The position numbers and the translations under genes are program-made. From Candidatus Poribacteria bacterium (GTDB taxonomy: Bacteria; Poribacteria; WGA-4E; WGA-3G): 6,031 nt of DNA. The notes below the pieces were generated by a model. The model saw nothing but the letters and a program-made list of their open reading frames with translations, did not search any database and had not been told where the DNA came from. This document shows, one piece after another, positions 1 through 5,999 of this stretch; positions within the stretch are counted from its first letter, which is position 1; every line of letters begins with the position of its first letter. The stretch is taken from assembly GCA_007571355.1 (NCBI GenBank), contig RKRO01000332.1:1-6031 (forward strand), read 5' to 3'.

Positions 1-501
1 TGTAGTTTTCAGGGTGCCGGTGGCAACATCCCATAAACGCACGGTGGTGTCCCCACTTCCTGTTGCGAGTGTGTTTCCATCCGGACTGAACGAAACACTA
101 TAGACCCAGGACGTGTGTCCTGTGAGTGTAGTTTTCAGGGTGCCTGTTCCCACATCCCATAAACGCACCGTCCTGTCCTCACTTCCACTTGCGAGTGTAT
201 TGCCATCCGGGCTGAACGAAACACTCTCGACCCAGCCCGTGTGCCCTATGAGGAGTGCTGCTTCCGCACCGGTTTCCGCATCATAGAGCGAAATACCGAT
301 GCTACTCGCGACTGCCAGAAGACTGCCATCCGGCGAATAGGCAATGTCATTCACAGTGCCTTTGCCGAGGCGGGCTATCGCACCTTCGGGTAAGTGCTGT
401 TGCGTCACATCCAGCTGAGCGAAACTGCCGTGTGGCAAACAAACGAACAAAGAAAGTAAAAGAATAAAGAACCGTATGGAAAAGAAAGTTAACCGTTTCA
501 T
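1..501 (-). CDS. Secreted WD40-repeat protein, N-terminal part (cut by left window edge)
   Basis: The minus-strand frame stays open from ATG at 501-499 to the window edge, giving 167 codons without a stop; the C-terminus lies outside. Residues 1-28 form a signal peptide: a K-R start, a hydrophobic core around 11-21 and a probable cleavage site after SFA28, so the protein is probably exported. From about residue 46 there are WD40 blades: a divergent first blade (VNDIAYSPDG, residues 50-59), then two near-identical 42-residue units with GHT.W, SFSPDGNTLA and TVRLWDV. WD40 propellers are protein-binding scaffolds; the partner cannot be told here. The start is supported by an AGGAG eight bases upstream. 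The phrasing of the first blade resembles exported WD40 proteins I know from Poribacteria, where they occur in many copies. It is divergent from the R-M operon only by the long repeat-rich gap, with no visible functional link. Confidence 0.9.
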   Translation of the reverse strand, partial: MKRLTFFSIRFFILLLSLFVCLPHGSFAQLDVTQQHLPEGAIARLGKGTVNDIAYSPDGSLLAVASSIGISLYDAETGAEAALLIGHTGWVESVSFSPDGNTLASGSEDRTVRLWDVGTGTLKTTLTGHTSWVYSVSFSPDGNTLATGSGDTTVRLWDVATGTLKTT

Positions 502-509
502 AAAATTTT

Positions 510-514
510 CTCCT
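510..514 (-). promoter_or_regulatory. Ribosome binding site of the WD40 gene
   Basis: The minus strand reads AGGAG at 514-510, followed by eight A/T-rich bases and the ATG at 501. This Shine-Dalgarno match supports the chosen start and the signal peptide that follows from it. Confidence 0.75.
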
Positions 515-551
515 ATTTTGGTATTGGTTTTGAGGGATTTACCCCCTTGTA

Positions 552-570
552 TCCCCTTGCAAGCAGGGGA
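552..570. repeat. C/G-rich hairpin, member of the CCCCTT...AGGGG family
   Basis: The arm TCCCCT (552-557) pairs with AGGGGA (565-570) around a seven-base loop. It lies just upstream of the WD40 start and would fall in that gene's leader if transcription starts further upstream. It is a degenerate relative of the stronger hairpins at 740-757 and 5930-5947. Confidence 0.5.
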
Positions 571-580
571 ACTGGTTTTC

Positions 581-603
581 GTAGGGGCGAGGTCGCCTCG
601 CCT
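581..603. repeat. GC-rich palindromic repeat (GGCGAGG stem)
   Basis: The arm GGCGAGG (586-592) pairs perfectly with CCTCGCC (596-602) around loop TCG, preceded by GTAGG. Its design, a stem of 7-8 bp with a three-base loop, matches the CACAACCT element next to it. From memory, GTAGGGGCGAGG elements recur in poribacterial intergenic DNA, but only this one copy is in the window. Confidence 0.55.
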
Positions 604-614
604 GTTTCTATACA

Positions 615-638
615 CACAACCTAACAGGTTGTGCTACA
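615..638. repeat. 24-base palindromic repeat, copy 1
   Basis: The stem CACAACCT / AGGTTGTG (8 bp, loop AAC) is followed by CTACA. The same 24 bases occur without mismatch at 771-794 in the same orientation. A small perfect palindrome kept identical in two nearby copies resembles REP-type or MITE-derived elements that are moved in trans. No transposase is visible in the window. Confidence 0.85.
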
Positions 639-639
639 C

Positions 640-656
640 CCCCCGCAAACAGGGGG
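640..656. repeat. C5/G5 hairpin directly after repeat copy 1
   Basis: CCCCC (640-644) pairs with GGGGG (652-656) around GCAAACA, followed by AAGTG, the same tail as after the hairpin at 740-757. It belongs to the same C-rich/G-rich hairpin family. Confidence 0.5.
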
Positions 657-714
657 AAGTGATGCAAAATACACACGCAGCGAAATCAGAGGAGCATGGC
701 CTCGACTTGATGCC

Positions 715-760
715 GCTTTTACGAAGACAACCCCCCTAACCCCCCTTGTCAGGGGGGAAG
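715..760. repeat. Partial copy (C) of the larger flanking repeat, with strong hairpin
   Basis: This stretch matches the core of repeat B (about 5908-5950): a CTTTT lead, then GAAGACAACCCCCCTA, then a hairpin with arms CCCCCCT (740-746) and AGGGGGG (751-757), loop TGTC, and then AAG. It differs from B mainly by one extra A between the C-runs and by TGTC in place of TATC in the loop. It lacks the AAAATA stretch and the downstream half found in copies A and B. The hairpin could stop or slow transcription in either direction, but there is no T-run to make it a standard intrinsic terminator. Confidence 0.75.
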
Positions 761-770
761 TGAAAAACCG

Positions 771-794
771 CACAACCTAACAGGTTGTGCTACA
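771..794. repeat. 24-base palindromic repeat, copy 2
   Basis: Identical over 24 bases to 615-638, with the same 8-bp stem and AAC loop. It lies ten bases after partial repeat C, just as copy 1 lies immediately before a C5/G5 hairpin, so the two element types travel side by side here. Confidence 0.85.
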
Positions 795-994
795 AGATTA
801 TATAGCAAGAAACGTGCCAAACATGCATTCAGAGAACGGGGCGTGCAAAGCAGGTATCAACGCGCAAGCCTTCAGAGAACATCCGAACCGCTGAAATGAC
901 GCAGTACACCCCCGTTGTGATAGGCATTCGGGCGTTTAGGCATCCCTTCACAGTGGCCTGGCCCGTTTTCCATACAATGCAAAGGGGGAGCTGT

Positions 995-1042
995 TATCGA
1001 GCAAAAATTGTATCGAGCAAAAATTGTATCGAGCAAAAATTG
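995..1042. repeat. Tandem repeat, three perfect copies of a 16-bp unit
   Basis: The unit TATCGAGCAAAAATTG occurs at 995-1010, 1011-1026 and 1027-1042 without a mismatch, followed by TATA where a fourth unit begins and fails. There are no spacers, so it is not a CRISPR array. Perfect identity points to recent slippage or expansion. It may be a variable-number locus or a set of protein-binding sites; nothing in the sequence decides between these. Confidence 0.95.
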
Positions 1043-1098
1043 TATAGTTGAAAAACGCAACGTCTAACCGGTGTCAATTGTCCAAAGTTTAGTATATT

Positions 1099-1264
1099 AT
1101 CGTAACATCTAAAAATAAAGACACACTTTTAGGAACACAACCCCCACGAAGAAACACTTTCTTCGCATTGGATTTGAGCGTTCGCAAAAACACCCTCCCT
1201 TATCAGCGGGGAAGCAGAGGGACATCGTTTCTATAGGATGTGTTTCAATCCTTATGGGCTTTAC
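1099..1264. repeat. Flanking direct repeat, copy A (left of the R-M cassette)
   Basis: Two blocks align without gaps to copy B at the right. Block 1099-1145 matches 5880-5926 at 40 of 47 bases. Block 1198-1264 matches 5934-6000 at 57 of 67 bases. Between the blocks copy A carries 52 bases where B has 7. The repeat ends two bases before the res stop codon. Its C/G hairpin is degraded here (CCTTATCAGCGGGG), suggesting that A is the older or less constrained copy. Confidence 0.85.
1147..1165. repeat. Perfect 8-bp hairpin inside repeat A
   Basis: CGAAGAAA (1147-1154) pairs with TTTCTTCG (1158-1165) around CAC. It lies in the extra DNA that copy A has relative to copy B, about 100 bases past the res stop on the res transcript. 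It could slow or end transcription of the operon, but no T-run follows on the minus strand, so I do not call it a terminator. Confidence 0.5.
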
Positions 1265-1265
1265 G

Positions 1266-3989
1266 CTAAAAAAAGGGATGATGCAGCAGCTCAGCGAATG
1301 AACGCCCATGAAAAGCGTTCCAATCTGTTTGATGGACGAAAAGGTATTTCCACGTCACGCCGCCCAGAGCCGCGGCTCTACACCAAGAGACCGCCGCACT
1401 CGCCTTTTCACGGGCATCTCCATCCGGGTACCCTTTGGTCTCGACGAGGAAATACGCGCCGTTCCTATCACGGACAAAGAAATCGGGAATATACCGCGCA
1501 ATCCGGCCCGACGCGTTGAGATAATCAATCCGAAGTGCCTGGGGACCGGCGTTTTTCGCGAAGGCCTCCACATCTTCAGCCCTGTCTAACCAGCGGGCAA
1601 ATTCCGCCTCGAAATGGCTGTGGCACGGCACCAAGTTAAACAGCGTCTTCGAGGCGATAATCGCAGGATGCTTTGCACTCGCCGTAAATAGATAGGGATG
1701 CCATCCGGATAACAGCACAGGAGCCGTGCCCGTGGGGATCCGTGGTGCTGTTCGGATGATCCGTTCTAAAATTAAGGGTTCAAACACTGCGTGAATGCGA
1801 TGGGCGACATCAGGGTCGCCGAGGCGTTGGATGAGGCGTTGATCTGTAAGCGTTACGCTTGCTTCAAAAAGCAACTCGGTTAGAAAGTGTTCAAGGAGCG
1901 GGGCGATGGTTTGGTGAAGGATCGCCGGCAGCCGGCAGGTGTGTTCAAGTTGCTTGACGAAATAACTGATCGCTGTCCAACCGTTGTTCAATAACGGGGC
2001 GTTCAGCTGCATCCATTCCACAACTTCCTGCGTCAGCAGATGGGTCCCCGTATACACAAATTCGGATGGGACGGCAAGTTTCAGTTTTGACATGCCGCGA
2101 CAGCGGGCTTCCACATCTGCACAGGTCAACCCACGAAGGGCTATCGAATGCACCCGGTGCGCATCGGAAAGCTGCGGGACAGCTATCTCCAAAGTACCAT
2201 TCTTGTCAGGGTAAATGGAAACGGTGGTCGTTCCGATACGGTCTGCTTGCTGGACGAGCGTTGCGACTCCCTCGCTTCCGAGTGCCTCCGCATACAGGCT
2301 TCTGAATGCCGGGTGCTCAATGACAACAAGGCTTTCGTATGCGACCTCATCGCTCCCGGGCGGTGTCATACGGCGCAACCCCCTGCCGAGGGTCTGCTCG
2401 GGTAGGATTTTGGCATCCGAGGTAAACGGACGCAACGGAACGATAGTCGTAACGTTCTTGACATCCCACCCTTCGCGCAGCATCAACACAGAGACAATGC
2501 ACGCATACGGGTTCTCATCGCTGTCTAAGGCTCTGCTGAGTTCGCGCAGTCGCTTCAGGTCGGCATCGCTCATCTGTCTCTCGTTTTCGATGAACTCGCC
2601 ACGTTTGTTGACTCTCCCTTTCAGATTGGTATGCAGGTTCAACGTTTTTCCGTTGAGCTCTTCAAAAAACGGATCGGTGTTGAGGAGTCTGGCAATCACA
2701 TCCGCTGCGTGTGTGTTCTCACACATCACAAACAGGAGGGCTTTCTTGTTGTCTTTTGCCCACTCCGCATAACTCGCCTGCCACCGTTTGTAGCCGACTT
2801 CCAGGTGCGCGCGATACTTTTCGGCGGCGTTGTCAGATGGGGCGATCTCCAAATTGGCTTCGCCGATGATGGGCACCTTCACGATGCCTGCATCCACTGC
2901 CTCCCCAAGGGGCGTATCACAGACAATATGCCGGAATAGATTGCCTCGCTGATCTTTCGGGGTCGCGGAAAAGTCTAATTGGACAACCAGTCCGTCTGTT
3001 TTGTTGTGGAAAAACGCTATCGCCTGACTCCATGCTAAATCGGGATGCCAGATGTGGTGCGCCTCGTCGTTAAGGACCATTAAACGCTGCTCCTCGGAGA
3101 TGCGTTCGCGCAGGGCAGCCCCGATGTCTATGGACGCAGTGGGGGTTACGGTGGGTCCCATAAACCGATGATACTGGTGTGCCTTGCCCCGGCGCTTCGG
3201 ATACAACTTATGGATGTTAGTGAGGTAAAGCACTCCTTGCCCCGCACCACCGGGTTCATTCTGTTCAATGACGTTCAGATGCCAATCGTTTTTCCATTCT
3301 GGCGGTATCAACGGATCGGTCTCAAAGATTTTCCCACCCCCAAAGTCTTCTAAAAGCCTTTCGTAAACGGTGAGTCCGGGGGCGATGACAAGGAAGCAGG
3401 TTGCCATATCAGAATTCGGCTCACGGAGGGCGTGGAAATAACTCCAGACGATGGCGAGACTCATGCATTTCGTTTTGCCTGTCCCGGTTGCCAGTTTGAA
3501 GGCGTATTTCGGCCAGGCGTTCTCTGATTTCGGTATTCCGACGGCGGCAAAGAGGGCATGGGGTGAATTGTCATAATGATGGATAAGGCTCGACACGCTG
3601 CGGACGTGTGCTACCTCATACAGATAGATGAGCGTCTCCATTGCCTCGCGTTGGCAGAAGTAATATTGGAACTCGCCTTCGCCTTGGCGGTGTGCTCCGC
3701 CGAACCAGTGCGTGAGCAGCGTGCGCGATGTCTCACTCGCGCCCTCATAACCGTCACCTCGCCACTCGCCCACAGCCTCCCGCAAAGTGTTGACAATTGC
3801 TATCTGTGAAGGACGGCGGTGTGAAGTTTCTTGATAGGTATAGATCTGTTCGGCTTCTATGATACTGTTTTCGTCCGTTTCGGTCTCTTCTTGCGCGGTT
3901 TGGACGGTTCTCTGACGGTGGGCATTCGGTTCCTCCCAGGGGTCATATAACCGCTGAAGTACTTCTGCTTTTACATTCAGGATGCTCAT
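1266..3989 (-). CDS. res: Type III restriction enzyme, Res subunit (DEAH helicase plus PD-(D/E)XK nuclease)
   Basis: This 907-residue protein is the ATP-dependent cutting subunit of a type III restriction system and is expected to act with Mod on unmethylated DNA in the cytoplasm. Visible motifs in order: Q-motif-like FCQREA (111-116); Walker A ATGTGKT (167-173); DEAH box at 308-311; motif III SATP (341-344); motif V region LREGWDVKN (504-512); motif VI QTLGRGLRR (532-540). The C-terminal endonuclease has upstream glutamates in HFEAEF (792-797), then PDF (835-837) and ETK (850-852), fitting PD-(D/E)XK. All catalytic motifs are intact and the length is normal (EcoP1I-type Res is about 970). 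The ATG at 3989 overlaps the preceding stop as ATGA and has a GGAGG seven bases upstream, so translation is probably coupled to the Mod C-terminal frame. The stop lies two bases from repeat A. Confidence 0.95.
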   Translation of the reverse strand: MSILNVKAEVLQRLYDPWEEPNAHRQRTVQTAQEETETDENSIIEAEQIYTYQETSHRRPSQIAIVNTLREAVGEWRGDGYEGASETSRTLLTHWFGGAHRQGEGEFQYYFCQREAMETLIYLYEVAHVRSVSSLIHHYDNSPHALFAAVGIPKSENAWPKYAFKLATGTGKTKCMSLAIVWSYFHALREPNSDMATCFLVIAPGLTVYERLLEDFGGGKIFETDPLIPPEWKNDWHLNVIEQNEPGGAGQGVLYLTNIHKLYPKRRGKAHQYHRFMGPTVTPTASIDIGAALRERISEEQRLMVLNDEAHHIWHPDLAWSQAIAFFHNKTDGLVVQLDFSATPKDQRGNLFRHIVCDTPLGEAVDAGIVKVPIIGEANLEIAPSDNAAEKYRAHLEVGYKRWQASYAEWAKDNKKALLFVMCENTHAADVIARLLNTDPFFEELNGKTLNLHTNLKGRVNKRGEFIENERQMSDADLKRLRELSRALDSDENPYACIVSVLMLREGWDVKNVTTIVPLRPFTSDAKILPEQTLGRGLRRMTPPGSDEVAYESLVVIEHPAFRSLYAEALGSEGVATLVQQADRIGTTTVSIYPDKNGTLEIAVPQLSDAHRVHSIALRGLTCADVEARCRGMSKLKLAVPSEFVYTGTHLLTQEVVEWMQLNAPLLNNGWTAISYFVKQLEHTCRLPAILHQTIAPLLEHFLTELLFEASVTLTDQRLIQRLGDPDVAHRIHAVFEPLILERIIRTAPRIPTGTAPVLLSGWHPYLFTASAKHPAIIASKTLFNLVPCHSHFEAEFARWLDRAEDVEAFAKNAGPQALRIDYLNASGRIARYIPDFFVRDRNGAYFLVETKGYPDGDAREKASAAVSWCRAAALGGVTWKYLFVHQTDWNAFHGRSFAELLHHPFF

Positions 3990-4516
3990 GCGTTCACCTC
4001 CACACGGACGACGATGTCCGTATCACATCCGAACACATCCACGACGCGCACGCATATAAAATACTCACCGGGTACGGGATATTGATGGTGCGCGGTGCTC
4101 GCTATTGCCAATGTTCTATCCTGACTCGTGCGATAATCCTGCCAATGATGCGTAAATGGGGTGTCGGCGCTCCACTCGAAATCAACTGCCCAGAAGTCAA
4201 TAAAGTCAAAGGGCCGCTCAACAGACAGATGCTGAAGGTTCTCTAAATTTTTGGCGGGAACTTCCGCGAAGTCGGGTATGAATTGGGTCAGCCGGATATC
4301 AACGGTGCCGTCTGTATGAGAGATGGGTTCGGCTTGAAGGTAAGCAGGTGCAAGGAAAAGGGCGGATTTTCGGTTTTTCTCCATCACCTCGCGCGGGATC
4401 CGGATGAGGTGAAGCGTGATACCGTGGGTCTGCTGGAGGGCCTCCACAGTTTGGTGGAGCTCCATCTCAAATTCCCAGGCGAGACAATAAAACTTCCGAT
4501 TTACCCCCCCCATCAC
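3986..4516 (-). CDS. mod: C-terminal part of the type III methyltransferase Mod, in a shifted frame
   Basis: This 176-codon frame reads as the missing end of the upstream methyltransferase. Residues 12-20 (LAWEFEMEL) and 39-46 (RIPREVME), and the later FIDFWAVDFEW, HHWQDYRT and VVDVFGCDT, correspond to the C-terminal domain I know from type III-like Mod proteins, not to a separate family. It has no methyltransferase motifs of its own. The first possible starts, GTG at 4516 and ATG at 4513, lie in or next to the run of eight Gs and have no properly spaced ribosome binding site. An ATG at 4465, one base after the Mod stop, could allow restart and give a 159-residue fragment. The most economical reading is a frameshift at 4504-4511: minus one G (or plus two) joins it to Mod as a protein of about 625 residues. 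The 3' end overlaps res by four bases. Confidence 0.85.
   Translation of the reverse strand: MMGGVNRKFYCLAWEFEMELHQTVEALQQTHGITLHLIRIPREVMEKNRKSALFLAPAYLQAEPISHTDGTVDIRLTQFIPDFAEVPAKNLENLQHLSVERPFDFIDFWAVDFEWSADTPFTHHWQDYRTSQDRTLAIASTAHHQYPVPGEYFICVRVVDVFGCDTDIVVRVEVNA
3997..4001 (-). promoter_or_regulatory. Ribosome binding site of res
   Basis: GGAGG at 4001-3997 on the minus strand lies inside the end of the Mod C-terminal frame, seven bases before the res ATG. It allows res to be translated even if ribosomes leave the Mod frame early at the G-tract. Confidence 0.8.
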
Positions 4517-5864
4517 CTGTTAAGTGATAAGTAGTTTTACTAACCAATTCCTCTGCATCGGCTTTGCCGAAGAGGGTATCTATGGGTGCGATGTAACAGT
4601 AGGCACCATCTTTGAATCCGTGCAGATAAGGCGAGGGTTGGTTTTCGGGTGGCAAGACTTCTGCACCGAAGAGTTCCAAGACGACCCGCCGGTGTTCTCT
4701 CTCAGCGCCCTGGAGGTGTTCCTGCTGCCACCACTGCCGTTCATATTTGCCGGCATTATAGACACCGAAGGCGCGGTAGGGTTTCTCTGCGTGATGCCGT
4801 TCGCGTTGGATGTCAATCATCCGTTTGCGCGTGGTATGGATACCAAAGCGTCCCAAGTCTGACATTATCCACTTTCTCCCGAGTTGCTCCGCGACTGCAC
4901 CGGTGGTGCCGCTGCCGCAAAACGGATCAAACACGATATTGCCTTCGTTGGAGGAGGCTTTGATAATACGTTCCAAGAGTGCCTTCGGTTTTTGTGTCGG
5001 ATAGCCGAGACGTTCTTTCGCCATAGAATTGAGCATTGGTATTTCCCACCAATCCTCAACTACTTTACCCTTAGCATGTATAGCTGCCCGTTCACTTTCA
5101 GTTCCACTTTTCCAAGCACCACCGCTGCCATGAGCAGCAAGCGATTTTGTAGCAAACGGCACGCGAATATCATCAGTATTGAATGTCCAATTATCGGATT
5201 TCGTATAGAAGAGAATGACATCATGTTTTCTTGGAAACCATTTTTGAGCCTGGGACGTACTTTTATAGCCCCAGATAATTTCATTTCGAAACCGATTTTC
5301 ACCAAAAATCTCATCCATGAGCAATTTTAAATAATGGCTCATCGTAGGATCGCAGTGTAGATAAATAGACCCGTCATCGGCAAGCAGATCGCGCATCAGG
5401 GTTAACCGTTCAAACATGAAGTGGAGGTAGGAATCCGTGCCTTTGCCCCAAATATCGCAGTAGGCGACGGTCTCTAACGCGGAGGCATCTTTGGGTACCT
5501 TTGCTTTTGCGTCGCCGATAGGCACGTCCATCGTAAAGTCTGCGCCGATGTTGAAGGGTGGATCGGCATAGATGAGGTTCACTTTGCCTCGAAATTCGGA
5601 CAACAGACTTGCCATGACGACTTTGTTATCGCCCCATATCAGGCGATTACAAAAATCGTCTTGACGTTTGTTTGCCTTTTCAAAGAGTTCGAGTGTTCCT
5701 GTAGCGAAGGCCTCGCTGCGCGGTTGGTCGACCTGTTCGATGTGTTGGAGCGGGAGGGTTGCGGCGGTGATGTCAACGGGTCGCCTGTTGCCATCTGTGT
5801 CGTATTTTCCCTCCCATATCAGTTCTGTCTTGCGTGTTGCAAGTGGGTGTGTGGTGTTTGTCAT
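4467..5864 (-). CDS. mod: Type III DNA adenine methyltransferase, Mod subunit (catalytic N-terminal part, frame broken at a G-tract)
   Basis: This is the SAM-dependent N6-adenine methyltransferase and recognition subunit of the type III system. The beta-class order is visible: motif IV DPPF (101-104) precedes motif I FCGSG (315-319), with the probable target recognition region between them (about 195-290) and YPTQKP at 288-293. I chose the ATG at 5864, which gives MTNTTHPL and 465 residues, because AGGA lies six bases upstream. The frame stays open a further 40 codons to 5984, but those codons lie entirely in flanking repeat B. Catalytic motifs are intact. After residue 451 the frame enters a run of eight Gs and ends 14 residues later (KSEVLLSRLGI), whereas Mod proteins normally continue for some 150-170 residues. 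That continuation is present in the next frame. Such a truncated Mod may lose methylation or its partnership with Res. First gene of the operon. Confidence 0.93.
   Translation of the reverse strand: MTNTTHPLATRKTELIWEGKYDTDGNRRPVDITAATLPLQHIEQVDQPRSEAFATGTLELFEKANKRQDDFCNRLIWGDNKVVMASLLSEFRGKVNLIYADPPFNIGADFTMDVPIGDAKAKVPKDASALETVAYCDIWGKGTDSYLHFMFERLTLMRDLLADDGSIYLHCDPTMSHYLKLLMDEIFGENRFRNEIIWGYKSTSQAQKWFPRKHDVILFYTKSDNWTFNTDDIRVPFATKSLAAHGSGGAWKSGTESERAAIHAKGKVVEDWWEIPMLNSMAKERLGYPTQKPKALLERIIKASSNEGNIVFDPFCGSGTTGAVAEQLGRKWIMSDLGRFGIHTTRKRMIDIQRERHHAEKPYRAFGVYNAGKYERQWWQQEHLQGAEREHRRVVLELFGAEVLPPENQPSPYLHGFKDGAYCYIAPIDTLFGKADAEELVSKTTYHLTGDGGGKSEVLLSRLGI
4504..4511 (-). repeat. Homopolymer of eight Gs within mod (frameshift site)
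   Basis: On the coding strand the mod frame reads GAT GGG GGG GGT AAA. The continuation of the protein is in the frame that starts one base later. Seven or ten Gs would give one open Mod of about 625 residues; eight or nine would not. Mononucleotide tracts in methyltransferase genes are the classic site of slipped-strand phase variation, and long homopolymers are also the classic site of sequencing error. Confidence 0.9.
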
Positions 5865-5870
5865 AGATGT

Positions 5871-5876
5871 TCCTTT
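5871..5876 (-). promoter_or_regulatory. Ribosome binding site that fixes the mod start
   Basis: An A-run ending in AGGA (5874-5871) lies six bases before the ATG at 5864 on the minus strand. It favours this start over the upstream in-frame start at 5984, which is inside the repeat. Confidence 0.65.
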
Positions 5877-5892
5877 TTTATCGTAAAATCTA

Positions 5893-5921
5893 AAAATAAA
5901 TGAGCACTTTTCGGAAGACAA
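5893..5921 (-). promoter_or_regulatory. Candidate promoter of the mod-res operon, within repeat B
   Basis: Minus strand: TTGTCT (5921-5916), a 17-base spacer, then TATTTT (5898-5893). Each box matches four of six sigma-70 consensus bases. The start of transcription would be near 5886, giving a leader of about 20 bases that contains the AGGA site. The equivalent stretch of repeat A (TTGTGT...TATTTT, 1140-1112) is weaker and points away from res. This is only a pattern match. Confidence 0.35.
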
Positions 5922-5929
5922 CCCCCCTA

Positions 5930-5947
5930 CCCCCCTTATCAGGGGGG
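5930..5947. terminator. Strong C/G hairpin upstream of the mod promoter
   Basis: CCCCCCT (5930-5936) pairs with AGGGGGG (5941-5947) around TATC. It sits just upstream of the putative -35 box and could insulate the operon from transcription entering from the right. No T-run follows on either strand, so termination is an inference from stem strength alone; it may be no more than the core of the repeat. Confidence 0.3.
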
Positions 5948-5999
5948 AAGCAGAGGTGCCTCGTTTTGATAGGATGTGCTTCAATCATTATTGACTTTA

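Larger units (their letters stand above)
502..1098. other. Repeat-rich intergenic region without a convincing gene
   Basis: Nearly 600 bases separate the WD40 gene from repeat A. Positions 540-795 are mostly short hairpin repeats, listed separately. Positions 795-1060 hold two overlapping short open frames on the minus strand. One is 62 codons from a TTG at 1060 to 872; the other is about 54 codons, ending in FARPVL, with no start at its head. Neither has a ribosome binding site, a recognisable domain or a preceding promoter I trust. The 62-codon frame starts inside the 16-bp tandem repeat. The stretch could be a gene relic or a leader region. No tRNA or rRNA is visible. A TATAAT at 802-797 on the minus strand could be a -10 box for the WD40 gene, but it lacks a well-spaced -35 (TTGGCA sits only 12 bases upstream). 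Confidence 0.6.

Noticed and set aside
1..252. CRISPR or non-coding tandem repeat
   Set aside because: The 126-bp units are in-frame WD40 blades of an open reading frame with a signal peptide.
255..739. Plus-strand open frames of 70 and 87 codons
   Set aside because: The first is antisense to the WD40 gene; the second runs through the palindromic hairpin repeats, so its peptide is a translation of repeats.
995..1042. CRISPR array
   Set aside because: The 16-bp units abut directly, with no spacers, and there are no cas genes.
872..1060. 62-residue minus-strand protein
   Set aside because: It starts at a TTG, its first part is a translation of the 16-bp tandem repeat, and there is no ribosome binding site or recognisable domain.
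2215..2772. 185-codon plus-strand open frame
   Set aside because: It is antisense to the conserved helicase region of res, rich in Ser/Arg as expected for a shadow frame, with no ribosome binding site or known domain.
3986..4516. Independent third gene of a new three-component defence system
   Set aside because: Its sequence matches the known C-terminal domain of type III-like Mod proteins, it begins in the G-tract without a usable ribosome binding site, and a one-base change joins it to Mod.
1266..5864. BREX, DISARM or type ISP system
   Set aside because: Only a methyltransferase and a helicase-nuclease are present, with the motif order and sizes of type III R-M; no PglZ, BrxC, DrmA/B or single-chain fusion is visible.
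5865..5984. Longer mod start giving a 505-residue protein beginning MKHILSKRG
   Set aside because: The 40 extra codons lie wholly within flanking repeat B and read through its hairpin; a ribosome binding site sits just before the ATG at 5864, where Mod-like sequence begins.
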